From positions 310,001 through 374,000 of the forward strand of contig JAITYX010000141.1 of the NCBI GenBank assembly GCA_021018815.1: a DNA stretch of 64,000 bases, read 5' to 3'. Origin of the DNA: Talinum fruticosum. Its lineage: Eukaryota > Streptophyta > Magnoliopsida > Caryophyllales > Talinaceae. Shown piece after piece: positions 45,770-56,943 of this stretch (positions within the stretch are counted from its first letter, which is position 1; each line of letters opens with the position of its first letter). The notes below the pieces were generated by a model that saw only the letters and a program-made list of their open reading frames with translations, was not told the DNA's origin and did not search any database. The translations under genes and the position numbers were made by a program.

Positions 45770-46740
45770 TATTTTTTCAGGGAGGTGTTAGGAAAGAGAT
45801 TCCCAAATTAAAACAAAAAAGTTGTCAACTAATGTATATTAGTATATAATTCTGCAAAGACCAAACAAGTTGGTCCTTTTTTTAAAATTAAATCCAAGCT
45901 GATTATCGATTTTTAACGAAAGATGCTAGCTAATGTTTTTGTTTTTTTTGAAAATAACTTATTATTAGAAAATAAGATATTATTTTTCTTCTTCTTTTTT
46001 TTTTTTTTTTTGGTCGAGTGGAAATGTCACCTCCTATTATGTTTCTAGTTCAGTTGCTTTATTAAAACCAAATTGCATCTTATATTATAATTTATAAAAG
46101 AAAAATAGTATCTGTCTTGTTTTGGTTTAAGAATTATATTGTTATGTATTATATTAACGAAAATAGTATAATTGAGTATTAAAAGAGTGTTAGACTCTCA
46201 AATTGTATAAAATTAATGTTTCATCTCTAATTTTTCACTATTATAAAATTACCGACATAATATACTTTTACGGATAAGATTGATCATATTATATTGTTAG
46301 TTATATACCGACGAGTGAAAAATATAAGTAATATGAAAAATTATAATACGAGACTATAACTTTATAAGTAATAATTAATCATAATTGTAGAAAATTCGAT
46401 GATTTTAAAATAATATAATATATTAATTTAGATTAAATTGAAAAATATATTGTTGTAATATAACTCACGTTGTGTAAATTAATCACCTGATTAGCTCTTC
46501 CCTATGTATCAAGTCAAGATAAATGTATCGATTTGGAATAATAAACCAAATTGTGAAAGTAGAATCATGTCCTGGCAAAGCTTTTTTTTTTTTTTTTTCG
46601 GTTTTCTCTAAAAAAATTGAAACGTAACCGAAAAACGGGATTATCGGTAATGGATGATAAGGTTAGCTCTTTTCAACATCAGATGACAGTGGCGGCGGAA
46701 ACGTTTCAGATTAAATAATGACATATTGCCCATTAAGGAG
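45770..46740. other. Upstream region of PM19 copy A, partly shared with copy B
   Basis: No coding sequence. Just upstream of the TATA box, AGGGAGGT and CAAAGACCAA..AGTTGGTC phrases are shared with copy B. At about 46655-46735 the block ATCAGATGACA..GCGGCG.AA.G.TT..AGATTAA also matches copy B (about 59295-59360), so the duplicated unit extends at least 1 kb upstream. A CACGT core (46466-46470) is present but isolated. Confidence 0.6.
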
Positions 46741-46956
46741 ATGGATTTGTTAGGGATTATGCCTACTCTAAAATCACTTATTAGGTAAATTTAGAGTTAA
46801 TAGAAATAATATCAAGAATTAAATAAAAATTGATAAACAGAAATGAGAAAAGAAATTCAATTAGGAAAAATCACAAGCGGTAAAAGCACAAACAAATCTA
46901 CTATTTTGAGAGAGTACAACAATAATTTAAACGATGTTAGGAATAATCAAATTTTT

Positions 46957-48445
46957 ACTAGTAGAAAATCACCATATATGGAAACAACGACGGAAAAACG
47001 TCATTTAGTGGCGGAATATCACAATTAACGACGGAAAAATTTCGTCACTAATTTCCTCATTGCTAAAAATCAGCGACGGATTAGCTACGGAATTTGATTC
47101 CGTAGCTAGTTCCGTCGCTATTTTATCGCCAAATTTTTTAAAAAATTAACAATTTTGTATATTTTCGAGTGTTTAATACAAAAAATCTAGAACGAAATAC
47201 AAATCCAAATAATCCGACAACGTAACAACATCAAATTCAACTTCAATTCAAACACATCAATCATATACAAACACAAAAGTCATAAATAATCCAACTTCAA
47301 TTCACCAACATCCATAAAAACTAATTGAAAAGAAAAAAAAGTACTACATTGTTTACAAACACAAATCATGTTCTTCATCTTCCCTTTCCTCTTCTTCTTC
47401 CTCTTCCTCATTATCTTCACCTTCTACCTCATTTTCATTCCAACCATACCTATCAAAATAAGTTACATCAAATCCTCTAAAATCTCAAATTTTATAGTAA
47501 ATAAAGTAAAATATAAATATAACCAACGATGAGGGAGGATGGAGAAAGCATACCTACAAGAGGTTAAATGTGGTTAGTTGGTGGCGTATACGGCGGTGGC
47601 AGTGGCGGCAGCAGAGGCGAACCACGGTGGTGGACGGTTGTGAAAGAAGGAAAGGTTTTCAGCCTCTTACTCTCTCACACTCTCACTTCTCTCTAATTCT
47701 CCTTATGGTTTGTCGGGCCTCACTGAAGTCGGGGTTTTATTTCTAACATAACAATGGGATTAGCGATGAACGCAATCCATCGCTATTTGAAAAATTTAAT
47801 TAGCGTACGTAAATAGTCCTTCGCTAATTAAAAATTTTCAAAATTTCAAAACTAATGAAAATTTAATAGCCCACCAACTTAAAATTTTTCAAATTTTGAG
47901 TTAGCGACTGAATCGACGATCGACACTGTCTATCACGAACTAAAAATTTGAAAAATTTTATATATTTGAAAAGTTAAAATAGGCGGCAAATTTAAATTTT
48001 GAAAATTTTGAATTAGCAATGGACAAATTCCGTCGCTAATTTAAATTTGAAAAATTTTATATTTTTCAAATTAAAATAGGTGGCAAATTTAAAAATTTAA
48101 AAATTTTAAATTAGCGACGGATTAATTCCGTAGCTAATTAAAAAATTAAAAATTAGATTTAGCGACGGACTAATTCCGTAACTAATAAAAAAATAAAAAA
48201 TAGATTTAGCGACCGAATTAGCGTAAAAAATTTTAAAAAATTATTTCGAAATCCGTCGCTAATTTTTCCATTTCCGTTGTTAGGTCCAGTCGCTAATGAG
48301 TAAAATAGCGACGGATTTTTGTTCCATCACTAATTCCGTCGCTAGCTAAGTTTTATCTCGACAAATGTCGGTTTCAGTCGCTAGTTAGCGACGGACTTGT
48401 ATTCCGTCATTAGTTTCCGTCGCTATAAAATGTTTTTCTAGTAGT
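46957..48445. mobile_element. Non-autonomous CACTA-like element with GCGACGGA subterminal repeats
   Basis: The termini ACTAGTAGAAAA (46957) and TTTTTCTAGTAGT (ends 48445) are inverted copies typical of CACTA elements; the first and last C/G appear mutated, and TTT flanks both sides. GCGACGGA / TCCGTCGC motifs occur many times at 46985-47130 and 47760-48430. At about 47370-47460 the minus strand encodes an acidic stretch (EVEGEDNEEEEEEEEGK), like the acidic tails of CACTA genes. No transposase domain remains. Confidence 0.75.
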
Positions 48446-48599
48446 TTTTAAATTTATAATTACAAGTACACGACGTAATTGTACCTAGCCTGTAAGCACG
48501 GGTTTTGTCCATAAAGAGTTGTGTTTCAAGTATCAAAGTTATCTTAAACTTTCAAGTTACGAAAATTTAGAGATGTGAGATTAGAAATTCAAGAAACAA

Positions 48600-49423
48600 T
48601 AGAACACTTATCAGCTCTCGAAGTTCAAATTAGAGGCTACGGTTAGGGCTGGGCGAGAAGGTGTCCTGCTCCTTCTCCCAACGGCGGTGGCGGATCTTGG
48701 GCATAGACAACGATGCGTAAACCATGGAGGGCGAGGTTGGTGGATTTTCGGTGAGGAAGGAGAGAGGAGAGAGAGCGGAGGGGGGATGAGTTAGCCATTG
48801 CAGGAGGTTGAGGTTGGCGGATCTTCAGTGGGGAAGGAGAAAGGAGAGAAAGGGGGTGGAGGGGAGTCGGCCATTGCAGGAGGGCGAGGTTTCATCGAAA
48901 GGAGAGAGGAGAGAGAGGGGAGGGGGAGTCGGAATTTGCGGGAAGATGAAGGAGAGAGAGAGCTTGGGGGTTTTACATATGAGAAATGAGGCAAGAGAGA
49001 GAGGGAGGGGAGTCGAATTTGGGGGAAGATGAAGTGAGGAAGGAGAAAGAGAGTAGGGGGTTTCAGATCTGAGAAATGACGATAGAGAGGGGGTAGGGGC
49101 ATTAATTCATATGAGGACTTTTTTTACTACGGTTCAATTAAAGAAACGTGGTCAAAAGTACCTCTAAATTTACTCTAGACTTTTAACTATGGTTCAATTA
49201 AAAGAATCGTAGTAAAAGGTCTATCTAGACTGCGGTTTTTATAGAACTGTAGTCAAAAGTTGACAGCTTTACCTATGACGACGGTTCAATTGAAAGAACC
49301 GTAGTCATAGGTGTTAAACAACGCCGCTTATTTACAAAAATGCCACCGGTATATTTTTTATCACGGTTTGTCCTTTTAAGAGTCGTTAACGACCCGTCAT
49401 TAAAAGTGGTTCTTATAGTAGTG
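48600..49423 (-). mobile_element. 5' part of a CACTA element (terminus at 49423), 3' part missing
   Basis: Read on the minus strand it starts CACTACTATAAGAACCAC at 49423, followed by subterminal ACTACGGTTC / GAACCGTAGT repeats to about 49125, then a pyrimidine-rich leader block (49100-48690, GA-rich on plus). The terminus and the conserved GGTGGCATTTTTGTAAATA phrase closely resemble the 5' ends at 27453 and 32357. The element cuts off a LINE reverse-transcriptase frame. Open frames in the GA-rich block are low-complexity. Confidence 0.7.
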
Positions 49424-49426
49424 TTC

Positions 49427-51244
49427 ATTAAACAAGATCAAGATTATTGCTATGGACAGGCATGTTGATTTCCACTTCCTCCACTTCTCTCCAAACCCCA
49501 TTGCTTCCATTACCTTGTCAAGAGTCTTCCAATCTATGGTTTCATAAGGTTTCTAAAAATTTAACTTGAGTACGGTTCCTGTTTTCTTTATCTTTTTCAG
49601 CCAATTTGCTCTTGAATTAGCCATCAAAGCACCATCAAGAATTTGTATGTCCTTTACAAAGGTTGTCTGAGCTTCCCCACTAAGGTCAAGTAGTACCTCC
49701 CTTAGTATTCTGCTTAGAATCCATTGTAATGACCTTGTATATACTCCCCACTGTACTTATTATTGGTCTATAGTAATTGATTTCAATTGGTCGCGTTTTC
49801 TTTGGAACCAATGTCATCCAGGTTATGTTAGCACTTGATGGCATAACACTAATTTCAAATAACTATTTTAAAAATGCACTAAATTCCTCTCCTATGACTG
49901 GTCATACAAGCTGATGCACTTAATGTTGAATCCATCATATCTTGGTGCTTTGTATGGGTCACAGGACAATAAGCATCCTTTATTTCCTATTCAGTGACTG
50001 GCTCCGGAAGCTATTGTTGTTGGTCAGTATTTAACCTCTGTAATCCCACGTTTGAGATATCAAAAGTTGATGACTCCTGTCTTGCATAGAACTTCTTAAA
50101 GTGCTTGATGAACTCTTGTCTGGTCTGCTTTGGATTTGTCAGTTCGTCCTCTTCTGCTGTTATTTTTTCAATCATTTTCCTTTTCCTCCTCAGTGTGGCT
50201 AGAAGGGGGAAATACTTTTTATTTTTATCAACCTCCTTCAAGCGTTTGCACCTAGACATATGCTTGCAATATCTTTCTTTTCTTGTCATCCAAAAGCATA
50301 ACTGAGTTTATATTGCTTATCTTGTGTATCAGCCATTCTCATTTAGCAATTTGAGCTTTGGAGTCCACTTTCTGAATTTGCAATCATGAAACCAAAAATT
50401 TCTTTATTTCGCCTTTTGAGGTAAGTTTTGATGGCTTCTAGTATTGATCCAATGTCATTGGAATGATTTCTATTCCATTCTTTCTTGAACATGCTTATGA
50501 AGTCAGATTCCTCTAGCCAACAATCCAAGGACCTAAGAGGTGCAGGTACCCATGTGATTTGTGAAGTAGATAACACTAGAGGATAGTGAAATGAAAGTTT
50601 GCTATCTCTGCACTACACTTTTATGTGCTAATATTTCATTAGAAATTTCTTGTTCAACAAGAATTCTGTCAATTCTGCTAGCAGCATTCTTTCCTGTCCA
50701 AGTATACATCAGATCAATATCCATGTCAATCAGCTGCAAATCCTGAATTAACTCTCCTAGCTCTCTCATGCCGTTTGGAGAGTAGATGCTCCTCTTCTTT
50801 CATATGGCACTAGCACTTCATTAAGGTCTCCCAACAATTGGATAGAGAGAGTCAAATTTATTTTCCAGGTTCTGAGTTGATTCCACAATTGAAGTCTATC
50901 GTCCTTATCATTTGGTGCATATATAACATAAATTGCACGGGCAAAGTTTTCTTGCAGAAAGTCTTCAAAGACATCTATTTTTTGTAAGTTGACATAATTG
51001 AGCAACTTAAACGAGTCTTTATTCTCCAAAGCTATCATTCCCTCTGACTTTTCTACAGCCTCAACATGATGCATTCAATGTTTTGGTTTTGCCAACATTT
51101 CCACAAATCCCTTTGAGTGAGATTGCTATGTTTAATTTCCACTGGCCCAAGGAAATCGAGATTTTCTGCCTTTACAAACTCTTTAATTGACTACTTTTTG
51201 GTTTCTTTCCCAATACCACTAACGTTCCATACTGCTAACCTCAT
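49427..51244 (-). pseudogene. RRM-type LINE ORF2: endonuclease to reverse transcriptase motif A, truncated
   Basis: The minus-strand start MRLAVWNVSGIGKE at 51244 is a LINE APE-endonuclease N-terminus (WNVSG replaces the usual WNxRG). FARAIYVIYAPNDKDDRLQL and SIQLLGDLNEVLVPYERRG (GD[FL]NEV..ERRG, about 50830) follow. The linker has EVDKNKKYFPLLATLRRKRK (about 50220) and FIKHFKKFY. After frame breaks come TLVPKKTRPIEIN-YRPI (about 49800) and a motif A-like LKLNFQKPYETIDWKTLD (about 49560). The frame ends at the CACTA terminus at 49423, so the catalytic box and zf-RVT are missing. Several stops are present. Confidence 0.82.
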
Positions 51245-51259
51245 CGATAGCTAAAATAA

Positions 51260-52580
51260 GGAACTTAAGTTAATTACTTACAATTCTTGCTGCCTAGTTA
51301 ATCTGCTCTGAATGTATTAGCTTTTTTACTCTTTCTCAGGGTTCTCTTGATTCTATCTTCAGCTACTGGTCCATTAGGATTTGTCCTATGTGAATGGTCT
51401 CTTTGGCAACTTCTTGTGTTGTACTTCCAGAAGGAGAACTGCTTGGTTATGTTACTCTTTTTCTCTGGTCATAACTTTTCAACTAAAACAGGCATTCTTT
51501 TTTGGGATTTCTTGGCTTCTTTGCTTCTCTCAAAATTTTCATGTGTAGACACATCAATTCTCACAGTGGTTTCAATACCATGTCGTTGAGACAAGTACTT
51601 ACTAGTTTCCTGCTGTTCTTGATTGTCTCTTTCTCTGTAGTATTTCCCAATGTTTGGGGAAGTAATGCAAAGCCTGGTGGACATAACAGATGATCATTTA
51701 GCTGTCGGTCTACTGAGCATTAATTCCTGATTTTTTTTTCTTCTGTCCCAATGAGGACATAAGTTTTGAGACCTTAAAGATTTTCTCAAAATATCCATTT
51801 TAGCTGAAGTTCCCTAGTTACTATTGTCTTTGTCCCCTGGCTATTCACTACCCTCAGCATGTTCAGAGTCACTACACTCGACTATTTTATCCCCTGGCTT
51901 TTGAATGCCCTCAACATTTTCCATTTCAAATTCAAACAATGGTATTTTTTCGACTACTTCATCATCTTCAGCCACATTATCACAACCATTACATGCCACT
52001 CTATCCTTTGATTCTACTTCATCTTTCAGGTTCTTTACCCTAATGTCATATTCAGCTGAATCTATATGGACTACGTGTATAGAAGACCTTACTTTGACAA
52101 TGATTCTAATTTCTAAAACCTAAATCTTTGATGGAAATGACTAATAAGTCAACCTCAATTGTTTTCAATATGTCTGTATCAATGAGTGTTTTCATTAACT
52201 TGAAAGAATTTGTCATATCGATAGGTTTCCCCAAACATAACGTTATGCGCATAATTTATCTATTTTTTTCGGATACCACCCATGAGGAGGCACACCAAAG
52301 ACTTTAATCCAGACTCTCCTGGTCTCTTGGTTATAAAAATCCGGAAATTAAATCACTACCCTCAGCATGTTCAGACTTTAATCCAGAAATTATCCCATCT
52401 TCCAGGTTCCTTGGTTCTAAAAATACTTTCATTTCTTTTTTATTTTTCACTAAAACTAGAAGTCAAAATATATAAAAAAGGAAAATGTAAAAAATTGACA
52501 TTAGCCGGTTATTTTTAGGCCCTAGTGGCACATTTGCCTGTATTATAATGACTAAGTACATATTAGAACAAAAAAATAAC
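51260..52580 (-). pseudogene. RRM-type LINE ORF1, C-terminal part
   Basis: At about 52310-52260 the minus strand encodes ETRRVWIKVFGVPPHGWYPK, the conserved phrase that follows the RRM in this class of plant LINE ORF1. After stops come SIHVVHIDSAEYDIRVKNLK and an acidic region with NVAEDDEVVEKIPLFEFEME (about 52000-51900). The N-terminal half is at 56180-56634, separated by a copia element and other repeats. Confidence 0.7.
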
Positions 52581-52599
52581 TTATTGGCAAAACCACATT

Positions 52600-53085
52600 C
52601 ATGAAAAGTTAGTACTTTGATATGAGAACTCTTCCCTTAAGCAGTCATTAAAAATGCTAGGACTAAGGAAGATTCCGTTGTTAAAAATGCTAAAAACAGT
52701 TGTAAAAGGCCAGTATTGACATCCGTCATTAAACGTCTTAAAAGGCTTCGTCGTTAATACTCATTTACGACCATTTTGTCGTAGAAGATAACCCATTTTT
52801 CCACGACGGACTAAAACCCCTTCATAAAATGTCTATGTCTTTTTCGACGGTATTTAACTTGCTTCCTAAATGACTTCTTATCCACGATAGATTGTCCCCG
52901 GCCCCCAATCATAATTTGTCTATTTGCGGTAATAAGATATTTTTATATGACAGTTTTTATCGTAATTGCTAATAACAATAATAATACATAACAGTCCAAT
53001 TCATTTAGTTTTTTCAATAAATCTAGTCAATATCAATTTTTAGCCCTGAAGATATGTTGAAGCTGCTAAGAATTTGACAAGTTTA
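52600..53085. mobile_element. Remnant with CACTA-like subterminal repeats (possibly ending at 56039)
   Basis: 52640-52870 contains repeated phrases such as GTCGTTAA, GTCATTAAA, CGTCGTTAATAC and CACGACGG in both orientations, as in CACTA subterminal regions. On the far side of the copia element, AAAAACTACAAGTAGTG ends at 56039, which would be a CACTA 3' terminus. A matching 5' terminus was not identified, so the limits are tentative. Confidence 0.4.
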
Positions 53086-53090
53086 TAAAC

Positions 53091-53670
53091 TGTTAGGAAT
53101 CGGGGTTCACAACAATGAGACTTTGGACAAAAGAAAATGAAGAAGATTTGAGACACAAGATTTTAACGTGGAAAAACCCAAACTCGGGAAAAAACCACGA
53201 AACCGATGCACTAGAATTTGAGTAATTTACAAAGACTTTCCCTTAAGCACTCACTTGCTTCACTTTGCAATACACTACTCACTTCTCTATACAACAATGG
53301 AGGATAGCTCTAAATATATAGCCATAATTAGTCAAACTGCATTTACAAGCCATAAACAGAGCATTAACACGCATTAATACACAAGAAAACCGCCAAAACG
53401 CTCCCGGTCGTGCAGCCTGAAGGTCTTACACCCGGCAAGGGCCGTGCCCAGGCAGCACAGGCAGACCGTGCTGCTGGCACGGGCCGTGCACCTGGCACGG
53501 GCCGTGCACCTTGAACACGGTCAGCCCGAGTTCAGTGCTGGTCGGGCTGGCTGCAACTCGCTCGTCCGAAACGGTCCGTGCTCGAAGCCGCTCGGCCGTG
53601 TTCGCCGTTTCTTGCCCCGTAATGCGATTTCCCGAGCCTAAAACAACCATTAGACTCCATAATCCCAACA
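53091..53670 (-). repeat. copia 3' LTR
   Basis: It contains a GC-rich palindromic region (about 53420-53600) with two adjacent GGCACGGGCCGTGCACCT units; the other LTR has one diverged unit. A CTCTAAATATATAGCC stretch (TATA-like on minus) lies near 53312. Confidence 0.95.
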
Positions 53671-53690
53671 ATCTCCCACTTGGAGACTAA
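53671..53690 (-). other. copia polypurine tract
   Basis: Minus-strand CCAAGTGGGAGATTG directly precedes the 3' LTR, the typical plant copia polypurine tract. Confidence 0.85.
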
Positions 53691-53814
53691 TGACTCACTT
53701 CCTTTTGTTGCACCCATCTAGCCACCGAAACCTCCCGGCCCCTTCAACATGAGAGACCCACCAAGGCCTTGAACCGCCTCAATGTTTCAGTACCTTTACC
53801 TTGGACTAGCTCCT

Positions 53815-55310
53815 TCACCGGATTTCCGGTATCCAAGCCTTTAAGCCCATTATGAACTCCCACTCGGATCGATCTACATCTTGCACACTTTCACCATGCA
53901 CAACCGGCTCACCGGCGTTAGTCAATAAAACATAATGAAGACATAATTTGTACCTTTGGGCTTTACCTTCCGTAGACAATGCCGCATTCTTCATTACCAT
54001 GGATTCTTGCAAATTTCCTTATGGAGCACCCGACGACCCGTTTGTAGACCCAACAAACACCTTGTCATTCTCATCAACTCTCACTACAACAGAATCCACA
54101 CCAAGTCCTTCATCCCGAAGACTCCCACTAGAATTGTTAACCCCGGCATCCAAAGCTAAGTCACTACCATCCCCGGTATAGTATAAAGAGCCAGATTTTA
54201 TACCCTTAGCTACTACCAATGCCCCCTTAACAATTTTCCATCCACCATTGCCAAACTTCATTAGATATCCCGACTCATCCAATTGACTTACCGAAATCAA
54301 GTTCTTTGCCAATCTCGGAATATACCTAACACCTTACAATGTCCAAAACCCCCACTTGAGGTTTTGATCCTCACATCCCCCTTGCCTAGAATGTCCAAGC
54401 TTTTACCATTTGCTACAAAAACTTTCCCAAGTTTTCCCCCAACAAAATTGTGAAACAAGCTTCTCCTAGACCCGGAATGAAATGATGCCCCGGAATCAAC
54501 CACCAAGACTCAATAGGACTTTCCACACTAACCACAAGTGCATCACCTACATCTTCCATGGAATTTATAGAACTCCGGTCATCAAAATTTTTAGGACAAT
54601 TTTTCTTAAAATGTCCCTTGTCCCCACAGCCCCAACACGCAACCTCCCCCGGTTTTGGGACTGTCCCCTTGCTTTGGATTTTCCCCGGCCATTTTTCCTC
54701 TGTTTCTCCTTACCCTCTACATGTAATGCATTCCCCGATGACTCTAGTGTACCTCCCTTGCGAATGCTTTCGCTCAAGATCACATCCCGAACCTCATCAA
54801 ACTTTAATGCATTAGAACCCCTAGCGCTACTAACTGCAGACACTATGGTATCCCATGACTCGGGTAACGAATATAACAAGATTAAGGCCTTAACTTCATC
54901 CTCAAAGTTTAAACTCACCGAAGCAAGATTAGAGATAATCATATTAAAATCATTAATATGATTCGCTACACTAGTGCTAACACCCATTTTTAATTCAAAC
55001 AATCGATGCATGAGATATACCTTATTTACTGCCGAAGGTTTCTCATAGAGATTGGACAACGCCTCCAATAACCCTTTCGTCGTCTTTTGTTCCATCACGT
55101 TGAAAGCCACATTCCGTGATAATGTCAATCTAATCATCCCAAGCGCTTGCCGATCAAGCAACTTCCAATCCTTTTCGCCATGTCCGCGAGCTTCACTCCC
55201 AAGAGGGGTTGATGCAACTCCTTCTGCTACAACAAGTCTTCCACTTGCATTTTTCGGAACGCAAAGTCCTTTCCATCGAACCTCTCAATCTGTATTTTAC
55301 CGCTCTCCAT
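53815..55310 (-). pseudogene. copia gag-protease remnant (UBN2-type gag, zinc knuckle, DSGA protease)
   Basis: Gag starts MESGKIQIERFDGKDFAF at 55310 (minus) with a stop after about 27 codons and a frameshift. From 55161 it is open: LTLSRNVAFNVMEQKTTKGL, YLMHRLFELKMGVSTSVANH and ILLYSLPESWDTIVSAVSSA are standard copia gag. A zinc knuckle C-x2-C-x4-H-x4-C (CWGCGDKGHFKKNC) lies at about 54600-54645 in a shifted frame. The protease has VVDSGASFHSG near 54500 and AKNLISVSQLDESGYLMKFG at about 54310-54250. A DVDRSEWEF phrase near 53870 is the segment just ahead of the reverse transcriptase; everything between it and the protease region is deleted. Not able to transpose by itself. Confidence 0.85.
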
Positions 55311-55333
55311 TTTGTGAACTCTCAACCTCACCT

Positions 55334-55346
55334 TGCTCTGATACCA
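55334..55346 (-). other. copia primer binding site (tRNA-Met type)
   Basis: On the minus strand TGGTATCAGAGC follows the 5' LTR after a short spacer, the standard initiator-tRNA-Met site of plant copia elements. Confidence 0.9.
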
Positions 55347-55348
55347 AT

Positions 55349-55918
55349 TGTTAGGAATCGGGGTTCACAACAATGAGACTTTGGACAAAAGAAAATGAAG
55401 AAGATTTGAGACACGAGATTTTAACGTGGAAAAACCCAAACCCGGGAAAAACCATGAAACCGATGCACTAGAATTTGAGTAATTTACAAAGACTTTCCCT
55501 CAAGCACTCACTTGCTTCACTTTGCAATACACTACTCACTTCTCTATACAACAATGGAGGATAGCTCTAAATATATAGCCATAATCAGTCAAACTGCATT
55601 TACAAGCCATAAACAGAGCATTAACACGCATTAATACGCAAAAAACCGCCAAAACGCTCCCAGCCGTGCAGCCTGAAGGTCTTACACTCGGCACGGTCTG
55701 GCACGGGCCGTGCCCAGGCAGCACAGGCAGACCGTGCTGCTGGCACGGGCCGTACACCTTGAACACGATCAGCCCGAGTTCAGTGCTGGTCGGGCTGGCT
55801 GCAACTGCTTCGTCCGAAACGGTCCGTGCTCGACGCTGCTCGGCCGTGTTCGCCGTTTCTTGCCCCGTAATGCGATTTCCCGAGCCTAAAACAACCATTA
55901 GACTCCATAATCCCAACA
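55349..55918 (-). repeat. copia 5' LTR
   Basis: Same sequence as 53091-53670 with small differences, mainly unit gain or loss in the GGCACGGGCCGTGC region (about 55690-55760), where one palindrome is changed to GGCCGTAC. The overall high identity points to a relatively recent insertion. Confidence 0.95.
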
Positions 55919-55923
55919 TAAAC

Positions 55924-56180
55924 TTCAAGCAAAGATAAGACAAATACAGTGTACATCCAAAAATTAATTGTAATATAGCGTAAGCCATCCCTTACAAATA
56001 TTGTAACATATATACGTAATGAAAAAACTACAAGTAGTGCCTAGGACTGGACTTTGGCTTATATATGCACAATGAGCGGATTCTTATGCACTTCCATAAT
56101 CATTTACAGTGCTCTCAAATCTCTTGGCTCAATCAGAGCTGGAAACTATGGTTTTGGCACTGAACACATACTTTATTTGT
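55924..56180. other. Sequence between copia and LINE ORF1, unresolved
   Basis: Contains a GTAGTG-type terminus at 56039 and decayed sequence that may belong to LINE ORF1 or to a CACTA remnant. No gene seen. Confidence 0.35.
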
Positions 56181-56634
56181 TTCTCCATTTAGTGATTCTA
56201 TCTGATGTTGCTCTGCATGGTGTTGATCATCTGTCTCTGGACTTGTCTGCTTGTTTCCTTTTTTCCTCCACTCCTTGTGGACTTTTCTTCCTCTCGTGTA
56301 TACATCTTTTCTGTCTCCCTTTCTTCGCTCTCAAATTTTGTCATGCTGGCTTCAATTCTAGTTCCTATGATTGTAGAACTGTTCATCTTTATAGGATACC
56401 TTTCGCTGCATCTTCCTTTGTCCAGAATCTCACAAACCCAAACCTTGTTTGACCTTCTTCCTCTTCTTGTAGGTATATATGAATCCTTGACTTTTGATTT
56501 CCTGCTCTCCTAAATACCCTTCTCCGTCCACATTGGTCTAAGTTTTGTAGTAGATTGTCCGCATAAACTGGGAATTTCCTTCCCATATTGTTATTTATTC
56601 CCCTGTTCTCTCCACTCTCTCCCCCTCTCTCCAT
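56180..56634 (-). pseudogene. RRM-type LINE ORF1, N-terminal part
   Basis: From ATG at 56634 the minus strand encodes RKFPVYADNLLQNLDQCGRR with VFRRAG, then RFGFVRFWTKEDAAKGI (RNP1-like RFGFVRF) and, one frame over, MNSSTIIGTRIEASMTKFES. This is a single RRM fold with a frameshift after beta-3. RRM-containing ORF1 proteins occur in one group of plant L1 LINEs. It continues at 51260-52580 beyond the copia insertion. The start lies only about 300 bp from the 3' end of PM19 copy B. Confidence 0.72.
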
Positions 56635-56943
56635 TTTTTTACCAAGTGAAATTTGATTTGTAGATATTGTATGAAATTAGACAAGTATACGAAATAATGG
56701 ATGGCATAAAATAATGCACAAGACAATGAGGAACAACAATCGTGTTTCTTTTCCAGATCTTCCATTCCATTTTATCATGTATAAACACAGGTAATCAATC
56801 AATCAAAATAAACATCGAATGCACATCCCACATTACACACTTACAATATATATGGGATTTTTACAAATCAGGATGAAACAATTGAACTCTACAATATTTG
56901 GTGGCTGAACATAAAAATAAGGTGAAATGGCGCATTCTATTAT

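Larger units (their letters stand above)
53091..55918 (-). mobile_element. Ty1/copia LTR retrotransposon, internally deleted, with perfect TSD
   Basis: Two LTRs (53091-53670, 580 bp; 55349-55918, 570 bp), each TGTTAGGAATCGG...AATCCCAACA on plus, flank a 1.68-kb interior. TAAAC is duplicated at 53086-53090 and 55919-55923. A tRNA-Met-type primer site and a CCAAGTGGGAGATT polypurine tract sit next to the LTRs and give minus orientation. Gag and protease are recognisable; integrase and nearly all of the reverse transcriptase are deleted. Confidence 0.95.

Noticed and set aside
48791..49102. 103-codon minus-strand ORF rich in P, S and L
   Set aside because: It falls in the pyrimidine-rich leader of a CACTA element; similar blocks in related elements do not conserve the frame.
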